From Arthrinium phaeospermum (Eukaryota; Ascomycota; Sordariomycetes; Amphisphaeriales; Apiosporaceae), in the NCBI GenBank assembly GCA_006503535.1, contig QYRS01000007.1, positions 248,001 through 312,000 on the forward strand: a stretch of 64,000 bases of DNA, in the 5' to 3' direction. Every line of letters starts with the position of its first letter. The stretch's first letter is position 1. Shown here piece after piece: positions 1 to 11,328 of this stretch. Made by a program: the position numbers and the translations under genes. The notes under the pieces were generated by a model that saw only the letters and a program-made list of their open reading frames with translations, was not told where the DNA came from and made no database searches.

Positions 1-2439
1 GCAAACGGATGGACGGCACGTAACATGAGATATTTACGAATCTCAATAATTATTACTGGCCTTCAGGCGAACCAACATGCGCCGTAAATGCACAGGCACA
101 CGCATGGCGCCGTCGTGACCCGTTATGTTTTGGACGCTATCAAAACGACTTGCCATGATAGGTATTGAGTTCCCGAGGAAGCTTGACTTTTATCCAAAAA
201 GAAAAAGAAAAAAAGCATTTGATAGGATACAATACCTCAAAGACGGATTTAGGCGCGTGCTTGCATTCCTTCGCGCTACTTGCATGCTCCTGTTCCCGCA
301 TTCGCTAGCCGCCTTGGGTGGTGATGTTGGGGCGGCACGTTTTGGGGGCGCTTGGTCGACTTGGCCCCGAGGCCCCTCACCCATCCTGCTGCCCGATTCG
401 TGGCAGCGTGGGTTTGGTAGGGACCGTTCGCGAATGTCGGCTGTTTCTACAAGCCGGGCGGGCCACTGTTTCCAGCCAGGCCAAACGAACCAGAGGCGCG
501 GAGGGGAAGAGAAAACCGACGACGCGCAAGTGCGTGATCTACATACTACTACAGTACGGCGCAGGCAGTTGGGCTATCAAACAAGGCTGCCTTGGCCGCA
601 TGATGTTTGCGATTGTTTCGATTCTAGCCCGGGCCGTTGAGATGGCGGCGCTGGGTGCTGAGTGCCGCCAGAGAGGGCCAATTTCTGGAAGAGCAGGACC
701 TTTGATTTGATTCATCTGATCGTTGGTTCCTGGCGTGCTCGTGCCGGTGGCAGCTTTGTGTCCGTGTGTGGGCCTGTTCTATCTTGGCTTTCCCCATGTC
801 CTGTTTCGGGGGCCAAGCTGCTAACCCAATGGGTCTAGCGACAGGGAAGATCAGGGCAGGACAGGGCAGGGCAGAGCAGGACAGGGCAGGAATCAGGGGG
901 CGGCTAGAGAGGTTCCCTTCTGGGGCCCATGCCAATTTTGAATTTCATCAGGAGACCCGAAGTCCAAAACGCGCGAGCTGGGATTCGAAGCCCACTGTTG
1001 CGCTAAGCCCTTCGCAGCAGGTCTTCCATGGTAATTGACCAATGGCCCATGCCTTGCGTCCTCGCGGGTCACAGCCATCCACAGACCCTTGAGAATCTTA
1101 CAGCCAATCCGGAGTTCTTGTTGCCGGCATACATACATATCGTAATGTTGCACTCGACTTCAAACTCGCCAAGCCATGGTGGCCCCCTTTTCGGCAGGCC
1201 CTCTCTATTTGATGCAACACCACCTTAAAGTAGATTACTAGCTGAGTAGCTCGCTCTTGTACATACAGTAGCTGCAAAGCGGAGGGAGCCTGGTCAGAAG
1301 CCTGGTCGCATTTGATGGGCAGAAGAAGTACCCAGTCGTAGTGGCCAGTAATAGCACGCATGGTAGTAGTAATGTCTCTGTCTGATACCAAAGTAGCAAT
1401 TCACTTGAACTTCCAAACCGACCGACTTTCGTCAGATTGATGAGACGGACGTGACTTTCTTTCCATCCAAAAACAACACCACCGCATACGCGCCCGCTGA
1501 AACGATCTTTACCCGAATCATAGTCATTCATTTTTGGTTTTTGCGCTCCTAGCCATTGATCCGAGTACCAACTGGCCCCCAGTCGTTCCTCTTTTTTTTT
1601 TTCTACGGCACTTTGCGTCGGTGCATTGTCGTCTCTACCCCATTTAGCAATCTGATACATCAGCCCACGCCCGGCCCTGGCATTACGGTCATAGAGGGGT
1701 CTATCTCGAGTCGATCAAACCTCCCAGGGACTCCGTCGACCAAACCTTTCTCATTTGACGCCTGTCAACGTCTCTTCTTGCCGTTGGTTTCTGGCGACTT
1801 CCTTCCCACCTTCACTCCGGCCAAGACAGTCTGACAGGGCACGGTACCGCTGTGTCGATCGAATCGTGAACCCCGAGAATAGCGCCTTTGCAAGGACATG
1901 TCGCTGTAGAAAAACACTCTTGTCACTCCACAGTGTTCCGGTTCGGTGGAATGTCGTCGGTCAGCTAGGGACTGAGACTTGTCGCAGTCCCCCATCAGTT
2001 ACCATCACCTCCTCAACGACGCCGAATTCATCCTAGGGTGGCGCCTGTCTCTCATTGAAAGCCCTTCGCATCCGCCAAGGCACCGGTTCTTATTCTTTTC
2101 GTCTTGGTTACCACCGCTCTGCGAGCCATTGCTCTTCTTCAAACATCAACGCGCAGTCGAACAGCTTCGCAGGCGAGCGACGACTTGTGCATATCGGCAG
2201 GACCGGCTGGACGATAAGCTATTACAACGACGACGACGACGACCTTTTGGATACCCTCTACCGGATTCCCGCCTTCCATTCATTCATTCTCTTATCCATC
2301 TTCATTGGGTAGCAGGGCTCCGACTTCTTAGGCGTCTTTTGTAATACTTACCGACCGACCGACCGGCTACGTTCATTTACCAGTAAACCAACTACTTCAT
2401 TTCGACAACGTGCAAGCGCGAAACTCTGGAATAGTCATC
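1..2439. other. Intergenic region upstream of the KCH-like gene
   Basis: I see no supportable gene here. Open frames are short, overlap on both strands and lack conserved domains or plausible splice structure. A degenerate GGGCAGGACA-type repeat lies at about 846-892. The pyrimidine-rich stretch from about 1580 to 2430 looks like a fungal promoter and 5' leader for the gene starting at 2440. Short tracts of GAC (about 2227-2243) and CCGA (about 2351-2365) occur just before that start. Confidence 0.6.
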
Positions 2440-4340
2440 ATGGGTTGTTTTAGTTCTAAGAAGCGCGTGGCCGATGTGCGACCTGAGGCGAAATGGGACT
2501 ACATTGTAAGTTCTCTGCCTTGTCAATATTAGCCGGACCGGTGCTAACGATTCCGGTGTCGACAGAGTCTCAAGGACTTCAAGTCCGATTCCTGTTTTAC
2601 CGTCTTCGCTTATGTATACTTGCATTTCTCACTTCTTCTTTCTATGGCCGTTTACGGCGTCGACAGCTTCACTGCAGTGAACTTGTTGGCTTTTGACCAG
2701 TGGACCAGCCAAGTCAAGGCCACGTCCTTTGTCTCTTTCGATGTCATCAAATGGGTATTCTCTGCCTGCATCATCGCCTCATTTGTCAACCTGGCCTTTG
2801 AGCACATTCGTGCCAGGCGCGTCATGAACCGAGGCAGTGTTTCCGAGTCCTTCTTGGACAACTTGGCTGTTCGTCTAGAGAGTGTCCGTTGGGGAAGCCA
2901 AGGTTGGAGGCGCTTTTTGGTATTCGCGGAGCTCACCAAATCGAAGAAGGGTGCTGAGTATGTTGCGCTCTTCACATACTTCAGCTTTCAATGTGAGTCG
3001 AAGCACGTCCCGTTGCCCCGGAAGTTGGTTGCTGATTGGATATAGCCTGGATTCGTGTCATCTTCTGCTCTGGCCCACGCCAGGTCCTCAATGCTCTCAC
3101 CTTGTACAATGTCCTGAGCAATGACCTAATTCCTACTGAGACTGGGTCAGTTGATAAGTCGATCATGAACTTCTTCAGCAAGCTTGGAGAGCTGGCAAAG
3201 CAAAACACCCAGCAGGTCGTTGTCTTATCTGGTATGATCTTTACTTTGATCGTCTGGGTCATCACGCTCCTTTCCCTGCTGATTGCGGTCCTCTTCTACC
3301 TTTTCTTCCTCTGGCACTATATCCCAAGACAGGATGGGGGCTTATCGGGCTACTGCTCGAGAAAGATTAACAAGAGGTTGATGAGGATTGTGTCGGTCAA
3401 GGTGAACAAGGCTATCGCGAAGGAAGAGAGCGACAGGCTCAAGGCACAGACCAAGGCCGCGAAGAGAACCGGCGAGAAGACTCCGATCGAACGACAGGCC
3501 AGCTTACCTACTTTCATGGATCCTTCCAAGGACGACTCCTTGCCCGAAATGCCGAAGATGGGTCTGAGCCGCACCGAGACTATGGCGACCTTGCCGGCGT
3601 ACGAGTCTCGACCGGGAACCCCTAATACGATCGAGATGAGTGCCTTCGACCAGAAACGACCACTCCCGTCCCGTCAAGGTACAGGAGCTTCATATGCCTC
3701 CAACGCTCCCCTGATGGGATCGGCTGCACCTATGTCAATGGGCCGGTCTGCATCTCCGGCACCCACTCTGCCGCCGATCGACTACGAGAATTACCCGCCC
3801 CAACGTCCAGGCACAGCTCAATCCATGAGAAGCTATGGCGGCCCGCAGCAACGCCCTATGCAGAACAACAATCCCTCCTTTGGACCGCGATACACGCAAA
3901 GCCCCGCCCCATACGGAAACGGGCCCATGCCCCCTCAGCGAAGCTTGACAGGCAGCAGCATGGATCCTTACGGCCGGCCTATGCCCCGAGCAGTTGATCA
4001 GCTGTCGGGCCGACAACCGCAGCAGATGTTTGACGACAACGCCAGCATCAGGGACGGCCGCTCTAGTCCGGCGCCGTCTATGTACTCGAACGCGGGCCCT
4101 GGACAGAACCGGCCTCCTTACGGCGGCCCCCCTGGTTATCTGCCGCCGCGAAGTGCAACGGCCCAGCCCCAGCAACGGTCGCAAATGCCCCCGCAACGTA
4201 ACATGACGGCACCTATGCCGCCAATGCAACAGAGCGATCCGTACGAGCCCCGCCCAGGAACGTCGCAAAGTCAAAGAGGGCCGCCCCGCGGCTACGGTTA
4301 TGGAGACGTGGAGGCCCAGAGAGGCCCCCCTAGATATTAG
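2440..4340 (+). CDS. Kch1-like low-affinity potassium transporter family membrane protein
   Basis: Three exons (2440-2505, 2566-2992, 3046-4340) give about 595 residues. Both introns have good donors (GTAAGT, GTGAGT) and branch sites. The protein begins MGCFSSKKR and has hydrophobic segments in the first half: YVYLHFSLLLSMAVYG, the segment starting VIKWVFSACIIASF, a WIRVIFCSGPRQVLNALTLY block, and a long hydrophobic stretch VVVLSGMIFTLIVWVI continuing to LFFLWHYIP. This arrangement and the W-I-R-V-I-F-C-S-G-P-R-Q block match the fungal KCH family, whose yeast members Kch1/Kch2 are plasma-membrane proteins needed for potassium influx during the pheromone response. The last 250 residues are a basic, then Pro/Gln/Ser-rich cytosolic tail of low complexity, probably disordered. 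Gly2 and Cys3 make N-terminal lipidation possible (inference). The family call is fairly sure; transport itself is inferred. Confidence 0.82.
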
Positions 4341-5165
4341 AAACCCGAAAATAATTTTTCTTCGGGTATAATTTTCTTGTTGGATGTACGAATAGACAGG
4401 GTCCTCTGGCCCAATCTTTCCGTTGGAAACTGAGCTGTTTCTCGCTCACATCATTAAAGCGATACCCTTTAAGCTAGTGTAGCATTAGGACTACCACGCC
4501 AGCCATGACGGCGTCTGGTCAATATTACACTATTTTGAAAACATAATGCTCGTCTTTATACAGGCCCGTGAGCACATAGACAGGAACGACGTTAGCAGAG
4601 GTGGTCGAAGTAGAGTCTTGAAGCGTCTTTATAGATGCAAGCATGCTGTTTGTTAGCTGTGGCAAACATCCGCTATGGCTACTCCTCTCCGACAGAATTC
4701 ACTTACGCAACACATCTTGAAGCAAGCAGACCTCGACTTCCGTCTTTGGTGCCCTAGATTACCCGACTGCCGCTTTTGGGCCTTGCTGACTTCGGCGCTC
4801 CTACTACACGATTTCGAGTCGCATTCGAAGGAAGTTTGACTTCTTCCGCATATATTGGACGCTTACGTCCATGGTTTGCTTAGATTTATGTCGGGTCCGG
4901 ACAATGACAGTGAAAAGGGGGCACCAAACACGCCCAAGATCTGACGAAATTTGAACGCATAGCTCCCGTAGCAAACAATAGTCCTCAGGACAAAGCAGTA
5001 CGATGAATGTGTCGGGATACATTAAGTAGAACGAGACATATCATCACCGGCTCCGACACGTATATCATAGACTTTTGTCGTCCATTCCTTGGGTGCCGCC
5101 GTCGTTATCTTATAGCTGCCTCGTTACCTCTTGGTAGACAACTTCTCATTTCGCTCGGCGACACG
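4341..5165. other. Intergenic region
   Basis: Contains the 3' flank of the KCH-like gene (the A/T-rich stretch after 4341) and the upstream region of the mucin-like gene. An in-frame ATG at 5007 could extend the downstream protein by 53 residues. Otherwise I see nothing. Confidence 0.5.
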
Positions 5166-6515
5166 ATGCTCATCCCAATGTTGCGAGGTGGGGAGCCTCG
5201 CCAGGCAACTTCTTCAGCTCCCATGGTCACTTCACCAAGCCCAAGACCGTCGGTTAAGACTTCTTCTGGGGGACATTCTTACCACGCAACTACCCTGCGC
5301 CCAGCGCTTGCTTCTCCTAATCCAACATTGTCTGGTGGGCATCAACCCCACGGGCATGATGTTGATGACGACAGTTGGACTTCGGCCGCGGAGATCCCTT
5401 GTATTCAAGGTATGTGAATTTCTGCAGCCCGTTTACCCCTGAGAGATTCGGAATCCAAACATTTAAATCTCTTGACAACCCCGACTGATGGCATCGTACT
5501 TGTGCCAGTAGGGACCGGAGCATCCCATGCACCAGGGGACTACTCGCAGCCTGCAGAACCGAAAGTTCCCCATGCCCCGGCTCAATTATCGGATGCAAAC
5601 ATGTATGCGACTCATCCGAGTACCATGGGAGTGACAACGCATCAGGCTCCAGTGCCAAGTTACGGCAGAACCTCCGAAACACAGCCTCGGTACGCACCAG
5701 GATCGCTTGTAAGTGCAGCGAAAGTCTCGGTGGCCACAGCCTCTGACATAGCACCGTCACAGCCGACCTTCCTGCCAACGTCTACCAGGGCTTCCTTCCA
5801 GGTGCCCCTGACCGGTATACCAGACCATCCCTTGTCTGGCAGTACGGTAGCGTTGTTGAAGCCTACTCCCATTCTCCCATATACATCGGCCACGACTCTT
5901 CCCACTCCTTCGCCTGACACCGTAATTGTTATTCCCGTACCGAGTGATACCGAAACGGTGTTGGGGAAAAAGGCCTCGGAACACTCTTCACCTACTACGG
6001 CCCCTTTCTCTCCCAAAACCCGTCTACCCAATCGTTCCACAACAATACACAGTAACCATGCTCCCTCTTACTCGTCTACTTCTGTCACATCGGTCATCGT
6101 CACGTCCACGGAGCCTTTTACCTCATCACCATGCCCTACCTCTTCTGCCCCCTCAACACAAGAAGCACAGCAGAACTCGACGAAGTCGGGACTGAGCGGC
6201 GCAGATGTGGCCGCACTGGCAATCGGCATGGCCATAGCGGGGCTGGTCACAGGGGTGGTAGCAATATGTCTATACATTCGTCGCCGGCGCCGGCGCCGGC
6301 GCCGGCGCTACCTAGCCGGCAAAGCAACAGTCACCACGCAACCGCTTCTGCCTCGCCGCCACGTATCGGATAGTAGCGGTGGTTCCCCGAGCACGCCAGG
6401 AAGCAGTGTGAAGATGGAGTCTCCGGCAACGGACGCAAGCAGATTGGCGCATACGCCGCAGGAGTGCTTCTCGGCCAATCCGTCCTCCAGGGAAAGATAC
6501 GCATGGGTGTATTGA
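5166..6515 (+). CDS. Mucin-like single-pass membrane protein, function unknown
   Basis: Two exons (5166-5409 and 5509-6515) join in frame through a GTATGT donor and a GTGCCAG acceptor, giving about 416 residues. The first 310 residues are rich in Ser, Thr and Pro, typical of a heavily O-glycosylated extracellular region. One membrane segment follows (AALAIGMAIAGLVTGVVAIC, near residue 315) and then exactly ten consecutive arginines, a strong stop-transfer signal, and a short cytosolic tail. This layout resembles fungal Wsc/Mid2-type wall sensors, but I see no WSC cysteine domain and no signal peptide from this start. Starting at ATG 5007 adds 53 residues without producing a clear signal peptide, so the true 5' end may be missed. 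The arginine block is encoded by a CGC/CGG alternation. I do not recognise an orthologue. Confidence 0.5.
6279..6308 (+). repeat. Palindromic CGCCGG hexanucleotide repeat coding for Arg10
   Basis: About four and a half units of CGCCGG encode ten arginines directly after the transmembrane segment of the mucin-like protein. The unit is self-complementary (GCCGGC core), so the tract can form hairpins and is likely to vary in length. Confidence 0.85.
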
Positions 6516-7485
6516 GTGCGTGCATGACGGAGCTTGGTCTAGAGTCTCCATACTCTCTCTACCTGGATGTCGTGTTCGGAGTTACTTTTAATGATACAAC
6601 TTTGAAGCATTTCCTTCTGGTCTAATGCACCTGTAGTGACTTAAAGAGATATCGAGAAAACATGAAATATATAGATTGCTTTACCCGACTATGCCTCAGT
6701 CTGGTAGGTAGACTTGTTTGGAAGCCCCCCTGAGCGCTGTGTGAATGAATGTAAAGCCAGTCGCCGGGGGAGGCACGTGCGCTGTCAGAGGGTAGTGTCT
6801 TGTGATGGGCTGGGAGGGGCACTAGCGAATTGCCCGCGACGCTAGGTATGCACTCGTTCAATAAGTGAATGGGGGGAGAGCGGGCTGGCGGGCCCTGAGT
6901 CGGGTTGGTGGCCTCCTTCCAGAAACGCTGATGACGCATGCGCTACGTGAACGGCGAGACAGCTCCTGGCGCCCGAATCACTGTGTCAGCGCTGCAAGCT
7001 CAAGGGAAGAGCCACTGACAGAGCTCGCGCACCCAGCACCCAGCACCCAGCCAAGCCAGCACCTGCGCTCACCATTCCAGGCACCGGCAAGCGCAACGCA
7101 TCAACGACGCGGAAGAGCATCATTGATTTGATTGATCCTTGCTTCCCCAACTTCGACCGAAACCTAATTGTCGGAGCTACAGTGAGCAGCTCTTTTGTTT
7201 TGCTTGCCTGGACTGAGTAGCACGCACTTCTGCTTGCTGTTCCGACACCAACATCCCATCATCACCCATCCGTCGATTGAATCGATACAATAAACATGCG
7301 ATAACAAAGTCCCACTTTGACTGCGTATCGTCATCTGCTTATCTTACCATCATCGAATTACAACAATACATTCTCTCTCATTTCCACAAACCACGCAGCA
7401 ACGCCTCTTACCAACACCGTCAACATCATAGTTCAAGCCGTGTCTTTGATTTGGCCCGAGCCGGTGGCTCATCACAACCACCATC
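6516..7485. other. Intergenic region and NCR1 leader
   Basis: No supportable gene. A small CCCAGCA triplicate lies at about 7031-7051. The last 250 bases are rich in C/T with CAACA and CATCA blocks, as is usual for a fungal 5' leader before the NCR1 start at 7486. Confidence 0.55.
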
Positions 7486-10400
7486 ATGGCTCGCATACCT
7501 CTCCTCGGAGCTGTCGGGACTGCCCTATTGGCACTCTCGGCCAACGCTGAGCTCCTTACCCCGATCCACGAGGCCGGTCGCTGTGCGATACGAGGCCACT
7601 GCGGAAAGAAGGGGTTCTTTGGCAAAGAACTGCCCTGCGTCGACAACGGTCTCGCGAAAACCCCCGATGCCGACTTCGCATTTGAAATCGAAGCAGTGTG
7701 CGGCCCGAAATGGAAGGACAGCAAGGTCTGCTGCGATTCCGACCAGCTCGCCGCCCTCAAGTCGTCGCTATCCACCCCCAATCAGATCATCGGCTCCTGC
7801 CCGGCCTGCAAGGATAACTTCTACAACCTGTTCTGTTCCTTCACATGCTCGCCCGACCAATCCCTCTTCATCAACGTGACAAATACGCAGGAGAAGAACG
7901 GCAAGCTGATGGTCACGGAGCTGGACCATCTCGTTACAAAAGAATATGGCACCGGATTCTACGACAGCTGCAAGGACGTCAAGTTCGGGCCCGCCAACTC
8001 GAAAGCCATAGACTTTATTGGCGGCGGCGCGAAGAACTATACTGAGCTCTTGAAGTTCTTGGGTGACGAGAAGGCCATCGGGTCCCCTTTCCAGATGAAC
8101 TTCCCTCCAAAGTACAAGGAGCCCGACATGGCCCCCAGAGACATGACACCGAAGAAGTGTAACGACGAGGACCCAAACTTCCGCTGCTCATGTGTTGACT
8201 GCCCTGCTGTTTGCCCGACACTTCCAGCAGTTGAAGACGCAGGGTCATGTCACGTGGGTGTGCTTCCATGCCTCTCCTTTGCCTCCATCTTTACATACAG
8301 TATCTTGTTGTTTTCACTTGTTCTGGCTGTTGTTGGTCATGTCGCTTGGCGGAGACATGCACAGAGACAGAGTGAGCGGCTTCATCTTCTGCAAGGCGCC
8401 GAGCCCAGCGATGATGAAGATGAAGGTGACCTGGTCCGCAACGGCGCCATGTATGACCGGCCACAGAAGTACTACAAAATCAATACCTGGTGTGACAGGG
8501 TGTTCAGCAAGCTGGGGCATATGTGCGCAAGATTCCCAGCCATTACAATCGTCACCAGTTTGCTGGTTGTCATTCTGCTCAGTGTCGGCTGGGTCAAGTT
8601 CGAGCTGGAGAGGGAACCTGCGAGATTGTGGGTTAGCCCGACTTCGGCTGCAGCCCAAGAGAAGGCCTTCTTTGACGAGAGTTTTGGACCATTCTACCGT
8701 GTTGACAAGGTATTCCTTGTCAACGACACAAATGAATCCGGTCCAGGCCCGGTGCTTAATGCGGACGTGATTCAATGGTGGATGGATGTGGAGAAACGCG
8801 CGAAGCAACTTAAGGGCGCCTCCTTCGGTGTTACTCTACAGGATGTCTGCTTCAACCCAACTGGCGATGCCTGCGTGGTTCAGTCGGTAGCCGCATACTG
8901 GGACAACGTTCCTTTCAATGCGAAGACATGGAGAAGCGATCTTATCGACTGTGCCCGGTCGCCCGTCCAATGCCGGCCCAACTTTGGACAGCCTCTCGAA
9001 CCAAACATGGTACTGGGTGGCTTTGACAGCATCGACGACGTCGCTGATGCACCGGCTATGACTGCCACCTGGGTGATTTCCAATGCCCTCGAGGGCACTC
9101 AGGAATTGGATCATGCAATGGATTGGGAGAGATCCATGAAGGACTTCCTGTTGGACACGGTTCAGCCCGAAGCCAAGGCCAAGTTTGGACTGCGGCTGTC
9201 ATTCTCCACCGAGATCAGCCTGGAGGAAGAGCTGAACAAGTCTAGCAACACGGATGCCACAATTGTCGTGATCAGCTACATAGTCATGTTCTTGTACGCA
9301 TCTCTCGCACTCGGTTCCACCAGCATGACCCTGCGCGAGCTGATGAGGAACCCGGCTGTGTGCCTGGTCCAGAGCAAGTTTACGCTGGGCTTTGTCGGCA
9401 TTCTCATCGTTCTCATGTCCATCACCTCATCGATCGGCCTTTTCTCATGGGCTGGCATCAAGGCGACGCTTATCATTGCGGAAGTCATCCCATTCATCGT
9501 TCTCGCTGTTGGTGTTGATAACATCTTCCTCATTGTCCATGAATTCGAACGAGTCAATCTCAGCCACCCCGATGCTATGGTCGAGGAGAGGATTGCCAAA
9601 GCGCTTGGACGCATGGGACCGTCCATATTGTTCTCGGCCATCACCGAAACTGTATCATTTGCCCTTGGTGCCTTTGTTGGTATGCCGGCTGTGCGCAACT
9701 TCGCCATCTATGCTGCCGGCGCAGTATTCATCAATGCTCTTCTCCAGATGACACTGTTCATTTCGGTTCTCTCATACAACCAGATGCGCATCGAAGACCA
9801 CCGTGCCGACTGCTTCCCTTGCATCCAGGTGAAGGCTGCCCGAGTCCACCTCAGCGGTAGCAATGGCAATGCTGGGGTTCGCCCTTACGATGTACCAGAG
9901 GAGAGTTGGTTGCAGCAATTCATCCGAAAGTACTACGCGCCTGCCCTGCTTGGCAAGAAGGTCAAGGTGTTGGTTATTGTCATTTTCACTGGTATGTTAG
10001 CTGCAGCTATCGCTCTGCTGCCTGAGGTCCAGCTTGGCTTGGATCAGAGAGTTGCCCTTCCCGACGACTCGTATCTGATCGACTACTTCAATGACATGTA
10101 CAACTATCTGGATACCGGCCCGCCCGTGTACTTCGTCACAAAGAACCTGAACATTACTGAGCGTTCGCACCAGCAAGAAATATGTTCGCGCTTCCTCACC
10201 TGCCAACCCCTGTCTCTGACCAACACGTTGGAGTTGGAGCGACAGAGACCCGAGGTTTCGTACATCGCTTCACCTACATCCAGCTGGATTGACGATTTCT
10301 TCCTCTGGCTCAACCCCGAAGCCGTTGATTGTTGTTATGACAGGGTGAATCGTAAGAGAGTGGCTTGTTTCGCTGACCGCGACCCGGCCTGGAACGTGAC

Positions 10401-11328
10401 ACTTTACGGCATGCCAGAAGGCGACGAGTTTGTGCATTACGTCAAGCGATTCCTGGCGGCGCCCACTGATGACGACTGTCCTCTTGGTGGGCAGGCCTCT
10501 TACAGTCAAGGCGTGGTAGTGGACGAGGAGAAGACTACGATTCCTGCCAGCAACTTCCGAACAATGCACAAACCCCTGCGCAGTCAAGACGACTTCATCA
10601 AGGCGTATGCTGCTGCTCGTCGCATTGCCAACGAGGTTCACACAGAGACGGGTATCGAGGTTTTCCCGTACAGCGTCTTCTACATCTTCTTCGACCAATA
10701 CGCCAACATTGTCAACCTCACAGCAACACTCCTAGGGTCGGCTGTGGCCATCATTTTCCTTGTGGCGTCAGTACTTCTCGGCTCGGTGATGACAGCGCTT
10801 GTTGTCACTATTACTGTCACCATGACTGTGATCGACATCATCGGAGCCATGGCCGTCTTCGGTGTATCCCTGAACGCAGTGTCTCTAGTGAACCTAATCA
10901 TCTGTGTGGGCATATCGGTCGAGTTCTGCGCCCACATTGCGCGAGCTTTCATGTTCCCATCTGGTTCCGTCATGGAACGGGCTAAGAACCGATTCCGTGG
11001 CCGAGATGCCCGGGCATGGACGGCACTTGTCAATGTGGGTGGTTCGGTGTTCAGCGGTATCACGGTTACCAAGCTGCTGGGTGTGTGTGTATTGGCGTTT
11101 ACTCGGTCCAAAATTTTCGAAATCTACTATTTCCGTGTCTGGCTAGCGCTTGTCATCTTCGCAGCTACGCACGCCCTGATCTTCCTTCCGGTGCTGCTGA
11201 GCCTGGCTGGTGGCGAGGGGTATGTGGACCCCGAGAGCGAAGGTGGGCTGGAAGAAGACCTGGCAAACAGACGGTATAGGGCACTTGTCCCCGAAGATGC
11301 CAGCGATGATTCGGACTTTGACGACTAA
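7486..11328 (+). CDS. NCR1: NPC1/Ncr1-type intracellular sterol transporter
   Basis: One uninterrupted frame of 1280 residues, close to the length of yeast Ncr1 and human NPC1. It starts with a signal peptide (MARIPLLGAVGTALLALSAN) followed by a cysteine-rich N-terminal domain (about 22-250; CGKKGFFGKELPC, CCDSDQLAALKSSL, CPACKDNFYNLFCSFTC), the NPC1 sterol-binding domain. A membrane segment near 270 precedes the first luminal domain. The sterol-sensing domain spans about 590-770 (IVVISYIVMFLYASLALG, then ITSSIGLFSWAGIKATLIIA and VGVDNIFLIVHEFERV). A second RND-type membrane bundle lies at about 1075-1250. Family knowledge: Ncr1 moves sterol from the vacuole or lysosome lumen into its membrane, handed over by NPC2. 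The acidic C-terminal tail is cytosolic. No intron or frame break is visible. Confidence 0.96.
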   Translation: MARIPLLGAVGTALLALSANAELLTPIHEAGRCAIRGHCGKKGFFGKELPCVDNGLAKTPDADFAFEIEAVCGPKWKDSKVCCDSDQLAALKSSLSTPNQIIGSCPACKDNFYNLFCSFTCSPDQSLFINVTNTQEKNGKLMVTELDHLVTKEYGTGFYDSCKDVKFGPANSKAIDFIGGGAKNYTELLKFLGDEKAIGSPFQMNFPPKYKEPDMAPRDMTPKKCNDEDPNFRCSCVDCPAVCPTLPAVEDAGSCHVGVLPCLSFASIFTYSILLFSLVLAVVGHVAWRRHAQRQSERLHLLQGAEPSDDEDEGDLVRNGAMYDRPQKYYKINTWCDRVFSKLGHMCARFPAITIVTSLLVVILLSVGWVKFELEREPARLWVSPTSAAAQEKAFFDESFGPFYRVDKVFLVNDTNESGPGPVLNADVIQWWMDVEKRAKQLKGASFGVTLQDVCFNPTGDACVVQSVAAYWDNVPFNAKTWRSDLIDCARSPVQCRPNFGQPLEPNMVLGGFDSIDDVADAPAMTATWVISNALEGTQELDHAMDWERSMKDFLLDTVQPEAKAKFGLRLSFSTEISLEEELNKSSNTDATIVVISYIVMFLYASLALGSTSMTLRELMRNPAVCLVQSKFTLGFVGILIVLMSITSSIGLFSWAGIKATLIIAEVIPFIVLAVGVDNIFLIVHEFERVNLSHPDAMVEERIAKALGRMGPSILFSAITETVSFALGAFVGMPAVRNFAIYAAGAVFINALLQMTLFISVLSYNQMRIEDHRADCFPCIQVKAARVHLSGSNGNAGVRPYDVPEESWLQQFIRKYYAPALLGKKVKVLVIVIFTGMLAAAIALLPEVQLGLDQRVALPDDSYLIDYFNDMYNYLDTGPPVYFVTKNLNITERSHQQEICSRFLTCQPLSLTNTLELERQRPEVSYIASPTSSWIDDFFLWLNPEAVDCCYDRVNRKRVACFADRDPAWNVTLYGMPEGDEFVHYVKRFLAAPTDDDCPLGGQASYSQGVVVDEEKTTIPASNFRTMHKPLRSQDDFIKAYAAARRIANEVHTETGIEVFPYSVFYIFFDQYANIVNLTATLLGSAVAIIFLVASVLLGSVMTALVVTITVTMTVIDIIGAMAVFGVSLNAVSLVNLIICVGISVEFCAHIARAFMFPSGSVMERAKNRFRGRDARAWTALVNVGGSVFSGITVTKLLGVCVLAFTRSKIFEIYYFRVWLALVIFAATHALIFLPVLLSLAGGEGYVDPESEGGLEEDLANRRYRALVPEDASDDSDFDD

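Noticed and set aside
125..710. Overlapping open frames of 130-171 codons near the left edge
   Set aside because: Low-complexity, overlapping in several frames, no domain and no splice structure; consistent with chance in GC-rich DNA.
960..1020. tRNA-like boxes on the minus strand (TTCGAAT loop with GGG/CCC stem and an A-box-like TAGCGCAACAG)
   Set aside because: The two boxes are only a few bases apart and no acceptor stem or anticodon arm can be formed around them.
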